NCBI GenBank assembly: GCA_964487565.1
Contig: CAZARN010000001.1
Coordinates: 182,350-246,349, forward strand
DNA: 64,000 nt
Direction: 5' to 3'
Source of the DNA: Phil1 sp964487565
GTDB lineage: Bacteria > Bacillota > Clostridia > Christensenellales > CAG-138
Shown here: piece after piece, positions 7,796-15,376 of the stretch
Layout: each line of letters opens with the position of its first letter
Position numbering within the stretch: position 1 is the first letter of the stretch
Program-made: the position numbers and the translations under genes
The notes under the pieces: model-generated
Told to the model about the DNA's origin: nothing
The model's input: only the letters and a program-made list of their open reading frames with translations
The model's database searches: none

Positions 7796-9286
7796 TTATA
7801 TGCCTTCGTCGAGTATACGCCTGATGAGCCCCATATCAAGATGCTCCCTCATGCTGCTCGCAAGCATGTCATACTGCCGGTTTTTATATGCGTTAAGGTC
7901 GAATGACGGGGCGGCAAGACTTACGCCCTTTGCCGCGGCAAGCGCCGTGAGCACGGCTTCACGGCAGGCCTCCGCGTCAAAAAAGCCGTGCAGATAGCTT
8001 CCGTACACATTGCCGCAGCAGCAGCCGTCCAAACGGGCGTTGTCAAGCGCGACGAGCGGCGATGCGCCGTCAAGAAGTACCGTTTCACCCATATGGATCT
8101 CATATCCGTCGACCGTCACGCCGCCCATTGACGAAAGCGTGCCGCCGCAGGGCAGTATCCTGCCGCTGACGCGGGTGCGGTGCTTTTGCGCGGCGAAGGT
8201 CGTTTCCGTTTGCAGCAGACCGAGGCCGTTTATCTCGCCGCCGCCCTCCGCGCCCTCGCTGTCCGTGATGCGGCGGCCGAGCATCTGATACCCTCCGCAT
8301 ACGCCGAATATCAAAGCGCCCTGCGCGGCAAGCTTTTTTATCGACGCCTCAAGGCCGCGTTCGCGGAGCCATCTGAGGTCTGCGATAGTGCTTTTGGTGC
8401 CGGGCAGCACGGTCATGTCGGGCGTGCCGAGCTCGCCTGCGGAGCGGATATAGCGCACGCATACGCCGGGCGTCGCTTCAAGGGCCGCAAAATCGGTGAA
8501 ATTTGATATGTGGGGGAGCCTTATCACGGCGACGTCAAGGACTGCGCCGGCTTCTTTTCGCGTCAGCCGCGTCGAAAGGCTGTCCTCATCGTCGATATCT
8601 ATATCCATCATGGGCAGAACGCCCGCAACGGGTTTGCCGGTGAGCTGTTCAAGCATGTCAAGGCCGGGCCTGAGCAGGGAGACGTCCCCGCGGAATTTGT
8701 TTATGAGCGTGGCCTTTACCATCGCCCGCTCATCCTCGTCAAGCAGGGCTACGGTTCCGTAAAGCTGCGCAAAAACGCCACCGCGGTCAATATCCCCAAC
8801 AAGCAAAACCGGCGCTTTGGCAAGCTTTGCCATGCCCATGTTGACGAAGTCTCCTTCATTGAGGTTTATCTCCGCCGGACTGCCCGCGCCCTCGATGACG
8901 ATAACGTCGTTTTCGGCGCAAAGGGAATCGTATGCCGCCATTATGTCCGCAACGAGCGTATGCTTCATCGCGTAGTATTCGCGTGCGGTGTAATTGCCGC
9001 GGACCTCGCCCGCGACGATAAGCTGCGAACCCATGTTTGTGACGGGCTTGAGCAGTATGGGATTCATGCGCACGCTCGGCTCCACGCCGGCGGCCTCCGC
9101 CTGCACGACCTGCGCCCTGCCCATCTCCAGTCCCTCGCGCGTGATGAAGGAATTGAGCGCCATGTTCTGGCTTTTGAACGGCGCCACGCGAAAGCCGTCC
9201 TGCTTGAAAACGCGGCATAAACCGGCCGCAACAAGGCTTTTGCCGGCGTTTGACATCGTACCCTGTATCATGATGGCCTTTGCCAT
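7796..9286 (-). CDS. cobQ: Cobyric acid synthase (adenosylcobyrinic acid a,c-diamide amidase)
   Basis: This 496-residue enzyme of adenosylcobalamin synthesis amidates the b, d, e and g side chains using glutamine and ATP. The N-terminal dethiobiotin-synthetase-like ATPase domain starts MAKAIMIQGTMSNAGKS and includes PFKSQNMALNS, EGAGSPAEINL and GDIDRGGVFAQ. The C-terminal glutamine amidotransferase domain has the nucleophile in FGVCGGYQMLG and the triad His in YGSYLHGFF. Length and domain order are normal. The chosen ATG has GGAGGT seven bases upstream; a longer frame without a ribosome site was rejected. No other cobalamin gene is adjacent, so it is an orphan here, convergent with the racemase gene. 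Confidence 0.97.
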   Translation of the reverse strand: MAKAIMIQGTMSNAGKSLVAAGLCRVFKQDGFRVAPFKSQNMALNSFITREGLEMGRAQVVQAEAAGVEPSVRMNPILLKPVTNMGSQLIVAGEVRGNYTAREYYAMKHTLVADIMAAYDSLCAENDVIVIEGAGSPAEINLNEGDFVNMGMAKLAKAPVLLVGDIDRGGVFAQLYGTVALLDEDERAMVKATLINKFRGDVSLLRPGLDMLEQLTGKPVAGVLPMMDIDIDDEDSLSTRLTRKEAGAVLDVAVIRLPHISNFTDFAALEATPGVCVRYIRSAGELGTPDMTVLPGTKSTIADLRWLRERGLEASIKKLAAQGALIFGVCGGYQMLGRRITDSEGAEGGGEINGLGLLQTETTFAAQKHRTRVSGRILPCGGTLSSMGGVTVDGYEIHMGETVLLDGASPLVALDNARLDGCCCGNVYGSYLHGFFDAEACREAVLTALAAAKGVSLAAPSFDLNAYKNRQYDMLASSMREHLDMGLIRRILDEGI

Positions 9287-9298
9287 TTTATACCTCCG

Positions 9299-9394
9299 GA
9301 ACGGCGCAAACCAACGCCGTGAGCGTGACATGGCAGGCGCCCGGGTGCGCCTGAACTGTCCGACGGTTTAAATATAACATTCCGTACGGGTCAA
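9299..9394 (-). promoter_or_regulatory. cobQ leader: two hairpins and a candidate -35
   Basis: On the minus strand a TTGACC (complement of 9389-9394) leads into a leader with two stem-loops: CAGGCGC/GCGCCTG around 9334-9353 and ACGGCG/CGCCGT around 9301-9320. The latter ends just before the GGAGGT ribosome site. No conserved B12-box sequence is recognisable, so this is not called a cobalamin riboswitch. The -10 is unclear. Confidence 0.4.
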
Positions 9395-9421
9395 GTAAAG
9401 AAGCGCCGTGACGGCTTGAAG

Positions 9422-9450
9422 TTGAAAAACGCATCCGCGGGAATTATAAT
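9422..9450 (+). promoter_or_regulatory. Promoter of the SRAP gene
   Basis: TTGAAA (9422-9427) and TATAAT (9445-9450) are separated by 17 bases, forty-odd bases before the SRAP gene start. It is divergent from the cobQ promoter region. Confidence 0.75.
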
Positions 9451-9492
9451 CAGCATACGGGAACAAGACCGGAAATACGGAGGGGATAAGCC

Positions 9493-10098
9493 ATGTGCGG
9501 CAGATTTTACGCGCAGGAGGATGACATTGAGGATATGCTGCTCGCGGCGGCCCGAACGACCGGCGCGCGCAACGTTGACAACGACGCGGCGGCAGGTATC
9601 GCCGTCGGCGAGATATTCCCCGGCAGCACCGTGCTTGCAGTTGCGAACAGCAAAAGCCTTTCGCCCGCCGTTTTCGCGATGAAATGGGGCTATCCGAAGA
9701 GGGAGGGAAACGGGCTGATAATAAACGCAAGAAGCGAGAGCGCGGCCGACAAGCCGATGTTCGCGCAAAGCGCGCAGACGCGGCGCTGTCTCATCCCGAT
9801 GACGTATTATTTTGAGTGGGAAAAACGCGATTCAAAAAAGATAAAATATGCGATAGGGCCGGCGCGGGGCGGGCGCGCTTTCCTTTGCGGACTGTACAGG
9901 GTATTGAAGGACTCCTCAGTGCCGGAGTTTGTGGTGCTCACGCGCCCCGCCGCGGAGAACATCGGCTTTATCCATCCGAGGATGCCGCTTTTGATGGGCG
10001 AAGATAACGCGGCGCTGTGGCTTTCGCCCGCGTACGGTCTCAACGAGCTTACCGCATGCGCGGTGCAGAGCGTCGATTATCGCGAGCAGGGCGAGTAA
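9493..10098 (+). CDS. SRAP domain protein (SOS response-associated, YedK/HMCES family)
   Basis: This 201-residue protein begins MCGRF; after Met removal Cys2 is the residue that forms a thiazolidine DNA-protein crosslink with abasic sites in single-stranded DNA, protecting them. Other family residues are visible: NARSES (the conserved Asn/Arg of the DNA-binding face), CLIPMTYYFEWEK containing the active-site Glu, and the catalytic His in FIHPRMPLL. It is the normal length for the bacterial family. GGAGGGG is the ribosome site. It stands alone with its own promoter, consistent with a DNA-damage housekeeping role. Confidence 0.93.
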   Translation: MCGRFYAQEDDIEDMLLAAARTTGARNVDNDAAAGIAVGEIFPGSTVLAVANSKSLSPAVFAMKWGYPKREGNGLIINARSESAADKPMFAQSAQTRRCLIPMTYYFEWEKRDSKKIKYAIGPARGGRAFLCGLYRVLKDSSVPEFVVLTRPAAENIGFIHPRMPLLMGEDNAALWLSPAYGLNELTACAVQSVDYREQGE

Positions 10099-10134
10099 GC
10101 GCCGCCCAGAGGTATATCGAACGCCTCCGGCGGC

Positions 10135-10364
10135 TTATTTGACGACGCCCTTTTGCAGCATGACGTTTGCGTATACGGCAAGCTCGCCTGTCATCACGAT
10201 GCAGTACGCCTTTTCGGTCTCCTTATAAAAATCGAACCTGCCTGCGCGGCGATCGAAGCGCCGGGAAAATTCGCATCGGCAAGGACGATCCTGTCCCCGT
10301 GTCCCATCTCGCAGAGCGCCTTCAAAAGATCCGGCGAAACAACGCGAGGTATATTGTTGAGCAT
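10135..10364 (-). pseudogene. fucU/rbsD-family sugar mutarotase, internally deleted
   Basis: An ATG with AGGAGA ahead of it opens MLNNIPRVVSPDLLKALCEM and continues GHGDRIVLADANFPGASIAA, the N-terminus of the RbsD/FucU mutarotases (with the catalytic His in GHGD). After about 43 residues the frame jumps: the following DNA, read one base over, encodes RFDFYKETEKAY then VMTGELAVYANVMLQKGVVK and stop, the family C-terminus (family members end roughly ATGE-x-x-LY-x-N-x-x-x-x-KGV). About 65 central residues are missing and the frame is broken. The product, if made, would be a 56-residue peptide. A dead gene is the best reading; an assembly collapse is the alternative. Confidence 0.82.
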
Positions 10365-10577
10365 GTTATCTCCTAAATATGGTTTTTCGGCTTAAAACCG
10401 GGGCGCTCGTGAGGCGACCGCCAAATGCCGGCCGGCTGCTGAACCGGGCGAACAACGCTGACCGGGGGACAGCTCCCGCGGGACACGGTTACTATATTAA
10501 ATCAGGCGGCCCATGCAGTCAATTCGTTGAAAAAACAAGCCCGATGCCGCCGGGCGTATTCGATATCATTGCCGATA

Positions 10578-10586
10578 TGCTATAAT
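10578..10586 (+). promoter_or_regulatory. Extended -10 promoter before the EFR1 gene
   Basis: TGCTATAAT is a perfect extended -10, 36 bases ahead of the start codon. No good -35 is seen. The 250 bases between the fucU remnant and this gene hold nothing else recognisable. Confidence 0.55.
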
Positions 10587-10621
10587 GAATAAACAGATCT
10601 CTCGAAAAGCGAGGCGGTTGG

Positions 10622-11368
10622 ATGATATACTATTTTTCAGGCACCGGCAACTCAAAATGGGCGGCGCGGCAGCTTGCAAAACTCACCGGGGATGAAGCGC
10701 TGGACATCGTGAGTGAGGCTGCGCCGGGGATCACCGTCGGGCGCGGGGAGCGCGTGGGCCTAGTTTTCCCGATTTATTCGTGGGGCGCGCCGGAAACAGT
10801 CGAAAAATTCGCGGCAGGCATCAAGCTTGACGGCGAAGCTTATGCTTACGCGGTATGCACCTGCGGGGACGATCCGGGCAACGCCATGGAAAAGCTTAAA
10901 AAGCGTTTCGCGTGGAAGGCTGCGTGGTCGCTTGTGATGCCAAACAACTATATACCCATGTTTGAGGTGGACTCCCCCGCAATATGCGAAAGCAAGCTTG
11001 TCATGGCGCGGGAAAGGCTGGATAAAATTGCCGGCTGCATAAACCTGCGCGTGCGGGAGACAGATATCGTGAAGACCGGTATACCCCTCATAAAAACAGC
11101 CGTCGTCAATCCGCTCTTCAATGCGTTCGCCATGAGCACTTTGCCGTTTTTTGCGGACGACGTCTGCAACGGCTGCGGTCTGTGCGAAAGGAACTGTCCC
11201 GCGGGCGCGATTAAGATGAAAGGCGCAAAACCCGCGTGGGTGAAGCCGCGCTGCTTCCAGTGCATGGCCTGCATCCACCATTGCCCGCAAAGGGCGATAC
11301 AGTATACAAAAGCGACGAGAACGCGGGGAAGATATTTTCTGGACGATGACGGCGGGGCGCACTTTTAA
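10622..11368 (+). CDS. EFR1 family ferredoxin-flavodoxin protein
   Basis: This 248-residue protein has an N-terminal flavodoxin-like half (MIYYFSGTGNSKWAARQL, the FMN phosphate loop SGTGNS at residues 6-11) and a C-terminal pair of 4Fe-4S motifs, CNGCGLCERNCP and CFQCMACIHHCP, about residues 182-220. This arrangement defines the EFR1 family, common in Clostridia, presumed to pass electrons between ferredoxin and flavin partners. GAGGCGG precedes the start. The next gene encodes another flavodoxin-like protein, and the two are probably cotranscribed as a small redox unit. The physiological acceptor is unknown. Confidence 0.9.
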   Translation: MIYYFSGTGNSKWAARQLAKLTGDEALDIVSEAAPGITVGRGERVGLVFPIYSWGAPETVEKFAAGIKLDGEAYAYAVCTCGDDPGNAMEKLKKRFAWKAAWSLVMPNNYIPMFEVDSPAICESKLVMARERLDKIAGCINLRVRETDIVKTGIPLIKTAVVNPLFNAFAMSTLPFFADDVCNGCGLCERNCPAGAIKMKGAKPAWVKPRCFQCMACIHHCPQRAIQYTKATRTRGRYFLDDDGGAHF

Positions 11369-11419
11369 GCGTTTACAAACCGGTGGAACCGTATATTAAA
11401 ACAGAGAAAGGAAAATGCC

Positions 11420-11929
11420 ATGATAAAAGCCGTTGTTTACACTTCGAATACCGGTTATACAGCCGAGTATGCAAAGCTTCTTTCCGAAGGGACGGGACTT
11501 GCGCTTTATGCGCTTGATGAAGCGGCCGAGAAGCTGCCCGCCGGCAGCGAGATAATCTATCTTGGGTGGCTGATGGCAGGCGGCGTGATGGGTTACAGAA
11601 AAGCGGCCGGCCTTTTCAGGATTAAGGCGGTCTGCGGCGTGGGCATGGGCCCGACGGGATCACAGCTTGAAGAGGTGAAAAAAACCAATTCGCTGCCGGA
11701 CGGACTGCCGTTATTCACGCTTCAGGGCGGATTCGACATGAACAGGCTGCACGGCGTATACAGGTTCATGATGAAGATCATGAAGAAGGCGCTCGGCGGC
11801 AAGCTTGAAAAGAAGCAGAACCGCACGGCCGATGAAGACGCCATGCTCGACATGCTCAACAACGGCGCGAGCTATGTGAACGCTGCCGATCTTGCGCCGG
11901 TCATCGATATTTGCAGGCAAAACGCATAA
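11420..11929 (+). CDS. Flavodoxin domain protein (HemG/protoporphyrinogen-oxidase-like)
   Basis: This 169-residue protein starts AVVYTSNTGYTAEYAKLLSE, the FMN-binding T-x-T-G-type loop at residues 9-14 followed by the first helix. The middle contains IIYLGWLMAGGVMGYRKA and the second flavin loop LQGGFDMNRL. The length fits single-domain long-chain flavodoxins of the FldA/HemG type. AAAGGAAAATGCC precedes the ATG. It lies 51 bases after the EFR1 gene in the same direction, so shared electron transfer is likely. Reaction and partner cannot be assigned. Confidence 0.82.
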   Translation: MIKAVVYTSNTGYTAEYAKLLSEGTGLALYALDEAAEKLPAGSEIIYLGWLMAGGVMGYRKAAGLFRIKAVCGVGMGPTGSQLEEVKKTNSLPDGLPLFTLQGGFDMNRLHGVYRFMMKIMKKALGGKLEKKQNRTADEDAMLDMLNNGASYVNAADLAPVIDICRQNA

Positions 11930-11959
11930 GGGACGAAGCCAAAACGGCGCGGGAGGGAT

Positions 11960-12346
11960 TCAGCCCTTTTCGCGCTCGAGCTTCTGCAATATGACTTCAT
12001 CGGCGGGGCAGAACGCATAATCGCGTATCTGCGAAACGGTGATCCAGCGGATATCGGTATGCTCCAAAAGCTTCGGCGTACCTTCTTTGATGACGGCGTT
12101 GAACAGCGTAAGGCGCACCGTGAGATCCGGGTATTCGTGAACGACCGAAGCGAAAATTTCACCCGCTTCGACCCTCACGCCAAGCTCCTCCATACACTCC
12201 CGCGCGAGGGCTTCCTGCATGGACTCGCCTTCTTCGACCTTGCCGCCGACGAATTCCCACAGGAGGCCGCGCGCCTTGTTGGCGGGGCGTTTGCATATCA
12301 TGAATTTGTTCTCATCCCATATGAGGGCCGCGACGACGTCGGTCAT
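11960..12346 (-). CDS. Nudix hydrolase, MutT/8-oxo-dGTP diphosphatase-like
   Basis: This 128-residue protein carries a full Nudix box at about residues 34-57 (GGKVEEGESMQEALARECME, then ELGV), matching G-x5-E-x7-R-E-U-x-E-E-x-G-U. It hydrolyses a nucleoside diphosphate linked to another group; the small size and the N-terminal VVAALIWDENKFMICKRP are typical of MutT-type nucleotide-pool sanitisers, but the substrate is inferred. The ATG has GGAGATGATATA before it. Convergent with the flavodoxin gene and the last gene before a regulatory cluster. Confidence 0.9.
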   Translation of the reverse strand: MTDVVAALIWDENKFMICKRPANKARGLLWEFVGGKVEEGESMQEALARECMEELGVRVEAGEIFASVVHEYPDLTVRLTLFNAVIKEGTPKLLEHTDIRWITVSQIRDYAFCPADEVILQKLEREKG

Positions 12347-12531
12347 TATATCATCTCCGTTTTTTGTTATTCGGCGCCTGAGGCGTCATGCGTCCAGGGA
12401 CGGCACAGATACTGAAAGCGTGTCCATGGCGGCGGACTGCATGAAGCCGACAGCAACATTATAGCAGACTCAAGCCACGGACTCTCACGCTGATCGTAAA
12501 AATTTTTAGTGTATGCCCTCAAAGCGCGGCG

Positions 12532-12726
12532 TCAGTTGCTGCCGACATAGCAGCAGCCGTTTTTAAGGAATTCTTCGGCGCTGTAACCGCGCACGACCGC
12601 CTTGAAGCACATGCCGACGTTCTGCGCGCCGGCCGGGATTTCCTTCCGGTGCGTCGAATCTGAGCTGTCCTTGCTCCTGAAGTTGCAGATGAGCTCACAA
12701 TGCCTGATATCATCATAATGCAGCAC
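12532..12726 (-). CDS. Possible small protein (64 residues), unknown
   Basis: The frame begins at a GTG (or a CTG nine bases further upstream) and has no convincing ribosome site. The peptide is polar with five cysteines (HCELICNF, MCFKAV, GCCYVG). I do not recognise a family. It is divergent from the WYL regulator and shares the short intergenic region with its promoter, as small regulated genes often are. It could equally be non-coding sequence or the decayed end of a larger gene. Confidence 0.3.
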   Translation of the reverse strand: MLHYDDIRHCELICNFRSKDSSDSTHRKEIPAGAQNVGMCFKAVVRGYSAEEFLKNGCCYVGSN

Positions 12727-12738
12727 AATGCGCAGTCC

Positions 12739-12767
12739 TTATTATCGGACACAGGCTGTTGTAAAAT
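12739..12767 (+). promoter_or_regulatory. Candidate promoter of the WYL gene
   Basis: TTATTA (12739-12744) and TAAAAT (12762-12767) lie 17 bases apart; CGGACACAG-GC-TGTTG between them is an imperfect inverted repeat that could be an operator. Weak -35. Confidence 0.4.
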
Positions 12768-12801
12768 CAGATCATCGATCGATTTAATCGGAGGTAAGCA
12801 C

Positions 12802-13788
12802 ATGTCAAGATCACCGAAGCAAAAGCTCAAGCTTCTGTGCCTGATGCAGATGCTGCTTGAAAAGACGGACGAAAACCATCCGCTCCCGATGGAAAGCATA
12901 ATCGGCGGACTTGCCTCAAACGGCATTGCGGCGGAACGCAAGAGCATATATGACGATATTGAAACCCTGAGACTGTACGGGCTGGATATCGTCCTATCCA
13001 AAAGCAAACCCGGCGGATACTATATCGCCAGCCGCGATTTTGAGGTGCCGGAGCTGAAGCTGCTGGTGGACAGCGTGCAGGCAAGCCAGTTCATCACAGA
13101 GAAGAAAACCTTGCAGCTCATCAAAAAGCTTGAAAATCTGTGCAGCATATATGAGGCGCAGCTCATGCGGCGGCAGGTGTATGTCGGCGGCCGCATAAAG
13201 CATATGAACGAATCTATATATTACAGCGTGGACGCCATCCACAACGGCATAGCCGCGAACAGGCAGATCACCTTCAAATATTTTGAATACACGCTTGCCA
13301 AGCAGAAAGCCTATCGCCATGACGGCAGAGTGTATCAGATCAGCCCGTTCGCGCTGACATGGGACAATGAGAATTATTACATGATAGGCTATGACAGCGA
13401 GGCTTTGAGGATCAAGCATTACCGCGTTGACAGGATGGAGAGCATAACCGTGACGGACGTTGAGCGCGAAGGCTACGCCGCATTTGACGCGCACGACATG
13501 AGCGTTTATACGCGGCGCAACTTTTCCATGTACGGCGGGGACGAAGTCCGTGTGGAAATGGAATTTGAGAACCATCTTGTGGGCGTTGTGATGGATCGCT
13601 TCGGCAAGGATATCCCCATAGCGAATGTTGACGACGCGCATTTCCGCACAAGCGCCACGGTGGCCGTCAGTCCGCAGTTCTACGCATGGGTGTTCGCGCT
13701 GGGCGCGGCGGCGAAAATTGCCGGTCCGGCCGACGTCGTGGCCGGCATGAAGACGCTCATCCGCGAAGTGAACGGCAGATACGAATGA
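12802..13788 (+). CDS. WYL-domain transcriptional regulator (HTH-WYL)
   Basis: This 328-residue protein has an N-terminal DeoR-like winged helix (about 5-65, KLKLLCLMQMLLEKTD, with GIAAERKSIYDDIETLRLYG as recognition region), the central WYL domain (about 145-220, ITFKYFEYTL and VYQISPFALTWDNENYYMIG) and a C-terminal WCX extension. WYL domains bind ligands such as nucleic acids or nucleotides and often control stress or defence genes. The start was chosen because GGAGG lies eight bases upstream; an in-frame ATG 34 codons earlier lies inside the promoter region. A terminator follows the gene. The target is unknown; the small divergent frame is one candidate. Confidence 0.9.
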   Translation: MSRSPKQKLKLLCLMQMLLEKTDENHPLPMESIIGGLASNGIAAERKSIYDDIETLRLYGLDIVLSKSKPGGYYIASRDFEVPELKLLVDSVQASQFITEKKTLQLIKKLENLCSIYEAQLMRRQVYVGGRIKHMNESIYYSVDAIHNGIAANRQITFKYFEYTLAKQKAYRHDGRVYQISPFALTWDNENYYMIGYDSEALRIKHYRVDRMESITVTDVEREGYAAFDAHDMSVYTRRNFSMYGGDEVRVEMEFENHLVGVVMDRFGKDIPIANVDDAHFRTSATVAVSPQFYAWVFALGAAAKIAGPADVVAGMKTLIREVNGRYE

Positions 13789-13814
13789 AAAAAGCTTCCG
13801 CGGTCTCGCATATG

Positions 13815-13842
13815 AGGAGATGTTCGAAGGACATCTCCTTTT
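13815..13842 (+). terminator. Terminator after the WYL gene
   Basis: Nine-base arms AGGAGATGT and ACATCTCCT enclose TCGAAGG and are followed by TTTT. A good short intrinsic terminator. Confidence 0.75.
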
Positions 13843-13978
13843 ATGCGGGAAAAAAGGGTGAATGCCCGCTGCGGCTCCGGAAAGAAAAGCTCCGGATAAG
13901 TCTGTGATATTCAAGATACGACACGGATGCACAAAGGGCGCCGGGCTCATCATATAAAAACCGAAGGCGGCGAACGGC

Positions 13979-14065
13979 ATGCGCAAAATCCTGATCGTTG
14001 AATATGAAAGGCCCGTTTCAGAGCTTATCCGCATGAATCTTGCCGGCGCGGCAGGCGCATATGCG
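13979..14065 (+). pseudogene. Remnant of a response-regulator gene (first ~28 codons)
   Basis: Within the 372-base space between the WYL terminator and the ArsR gene, an ATG opens MRKILIVEYERPVSELIRMN followed by LAGA, matching the start of PhoB-type receiver domains (consensus -ILIVEDE-P-). The first acidic pair is damaged (EYE instead of EDE). After about 28 codons the similarity ends and the phosphoacceptor Asp region is absent; the frame runs to a stop through unrelated sequence. It is therefore a gene stump, not a working regulator. The rest of the space holds only the ArsR promoter. Confidence 0.6.
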
Positions 14066-14115
14066 CAAACGGTATTGATTTGCTTTACCAATGCTCTTTT
14101 TGTGCGGCGGCATAG

Positions 14116-14138
14116 TATAATGGTTCAAACTGATGAAC
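14116..14138 (+). promoter_or_regulatory. arsR-type promoter -10 and candidate operator
   Basis: TATAAT (14116-14121) is followed at once by GTTCA-AACTGA-TGAAC (14123-14138), an inverted repeat across the expected start of transcription, suited to autorepression by the ArsR-family protein encoded next. The -35 is poor. Confidence 0.5.
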
Positions 14139-14160
14139 GATAGCCCCGAAAGGAAAGAGC

Positions 14161-14541
14161 ATGAACGAATGTGCAAAACAGCGCAGGCTGCTTGCGGAAG
14201 AATTCCTGCGTTACAGAAAGGTTTTTATCGCGCTGGGCGATGAGACGCGGCAGCGGATATTCGTGGCGCTGCTGCAAAACGAAGCCGTCGGGATGCGTGT
14301 TCCCGACATAACCAAATGCACAAACCTTTCCCGTCCGGCGGTTTCCCACCATTTGCAGGTGCTGAGGGACGCCGGGCTGATCAATATGCACAGGGTTGGC
14401 ACGATGAACTTTTATTATGCGGACGCCGACAAGGGCTGCTGGAGCGGATTGAAAGCGCTTGTGGATCATGTGGACGCCGTTGTGACTTGCGCGCGCGAAA
14501 ACGGCTATCCGGGGCTGGAAGAGGATGAACGGCCTTCGTGA
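14161..14541 (+). CDS. ArsR/SmtB-family winged-helix regulator
   Basis: This 126-residue dimeric repressor has the classic ArsR core: KVFIALGDETRQRIFVALLQ, then VPDITKCTNLSRPAVSHHLQ (recognition helix) and LRDAGLINMHRVGTMNFYY (wing). The usual metal-site Cys motif ELCVCDL at the recognition region is absent here (VPDITKCTNLS has only one Cys), so a metal sensor role cannot be claimed. GAAAGGAAAGAGC precedes the ATG. The nitroreductase-family gene begins 58 bases downstream and is probably in the same transcript, making that enzyme the likely target. Confidence 0.9.
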   Translation: MNECAKQRRLLAEEFLRYRKVFIALGDETRQRIFVALLQNEAVGMRVPDITKCTNLSRPAVSHHLQVLRDAGLINMHRVGTMNFYYADADKGCWSGLKALVDHVDAVVTCARENGYPGLEEDERPS

Positions 14542-14599
14542 GAAGCTCCGCAAGGCAAAAACTGACAGGAAAACGTTGAATGAAAAGGAGATAAATATC

Positions 14600-15271
14600 A
14601 TGACGGTTTGTGAAGCAATGAATGCCCGCCACGCGGTGCGCAGCTATCTGAGCAAGTCTATACCGGGCGATGTGATCGACGCGCTGAGGGCCGAGACAGA
14701 CGCATGCAACAGCGAAGGAGAGCTGAACATCCAGCTTGTTCTGGATGATCCCAAAGCCTTTGACGGCATGATGGCGCATTACGGCAAATTCGCAGGCGTG
14801 CGGTATTACGTCGCGCTCGTGGGCAAGAAGGATGCGGCGCTGGATGAAAAGCTCGGCTATTACGGTGAGCGCATCGCCCTGAAAGCGCAAATGCTCGGCT
14901 TGAACACATGCTGGGTCGCAATGAGCTTTTCAAAGGGCGCGGCCAAGAAGAACATACGCATCGGCGGAAACGAGAAGCTGGTCTGCGTTCTGTCCTTAGG
15001 TTATGGCTCAACAGAGGGCGTGCGGCACACGTCAAAGCCCATGGAAACGCTTTGCACGACGGATCGCGCCATGCCTGATTGGTTCAGGGCCGGAATGAGA
15101 GCGGCGATGCTCGCCCCGACAGCCATGAATCAACAGAAATTCCGCCTCGAGCTTTCGGGCAATACCGTGAAGGCTGTAAATCTCGGCGGGTTTTATTCAA
15201 AGGTGGACATTGGCATTGTGAAATATCACTTCGAAACGGGCGCAGGCGCGGAAAACTTTTCGTGGGCATGA
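14600..15271 (+). CDS. Nitroreductase family protein (FMN-dependent)
   Basis: This 223-residue protein starts MTVCEAMNARHAVRSY, the FMN-binding Arg/Ser/R-S-Y motif of nitroreductases, and contains VRYYVALVGKK, YYGERIALKAQMLGLNTCWV (the second flavin-contact helix) and LAPTAMNQQKFR near the C-terminus. These enzymes reduce nitro groups, quinones or flavins with NAD(P)H. The start has AAAAGGAG eight bases upstream; an in-frame ATG 25 codons earlier overlaps arsR and is less likely. Natural substrate unknown. It probably forms an operon with the ArsR regulator. Confidence 0.88.
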   Translation: MTVCEAMNARHAVRSYLSKSIPGDVIDALRAETDACNSEGELNIQLVLDDPKAFDGMMAHYGKFAGVRYYVALVGKKDAALDEKLGYYGERIALKAQMLGLNTCWVAMSFSKGAAKKNIRIGGNEKLVCVLSLGYGSTEGVRHTSKPMETLCTTDRAMPDWFRAGMRAAMLAPTAMNQQKFRLELSGNTVKAVNLGGFYSKVDIGIVKYHFETGAGAENFSWA

Positions 15272-15376
15272 CGCTCGCGCGAAAATAGGACGCGCGGCCC
15301 GAAATTTGAAAAAGGTCTGTAACCGCATCTGAAGGTTTGCCGTGAAGGGCGGCGCACAGCGCGTGCGCCGCCCGCT

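Noticed and set aside
9287..9492. Cobalamin riboswitch upstream of cobQ
   Set aside because: The leader is short and lacks a recognisable B12-box; only two simple hairpins are seen.
12994..14091. Long minus-strand frame of 365 codons opposite the WYL gene
   Set aside because: It lies antisense to a well-supported WYL regulator and shows no family features; long antisense frames are common in GC-rich coding DNA.
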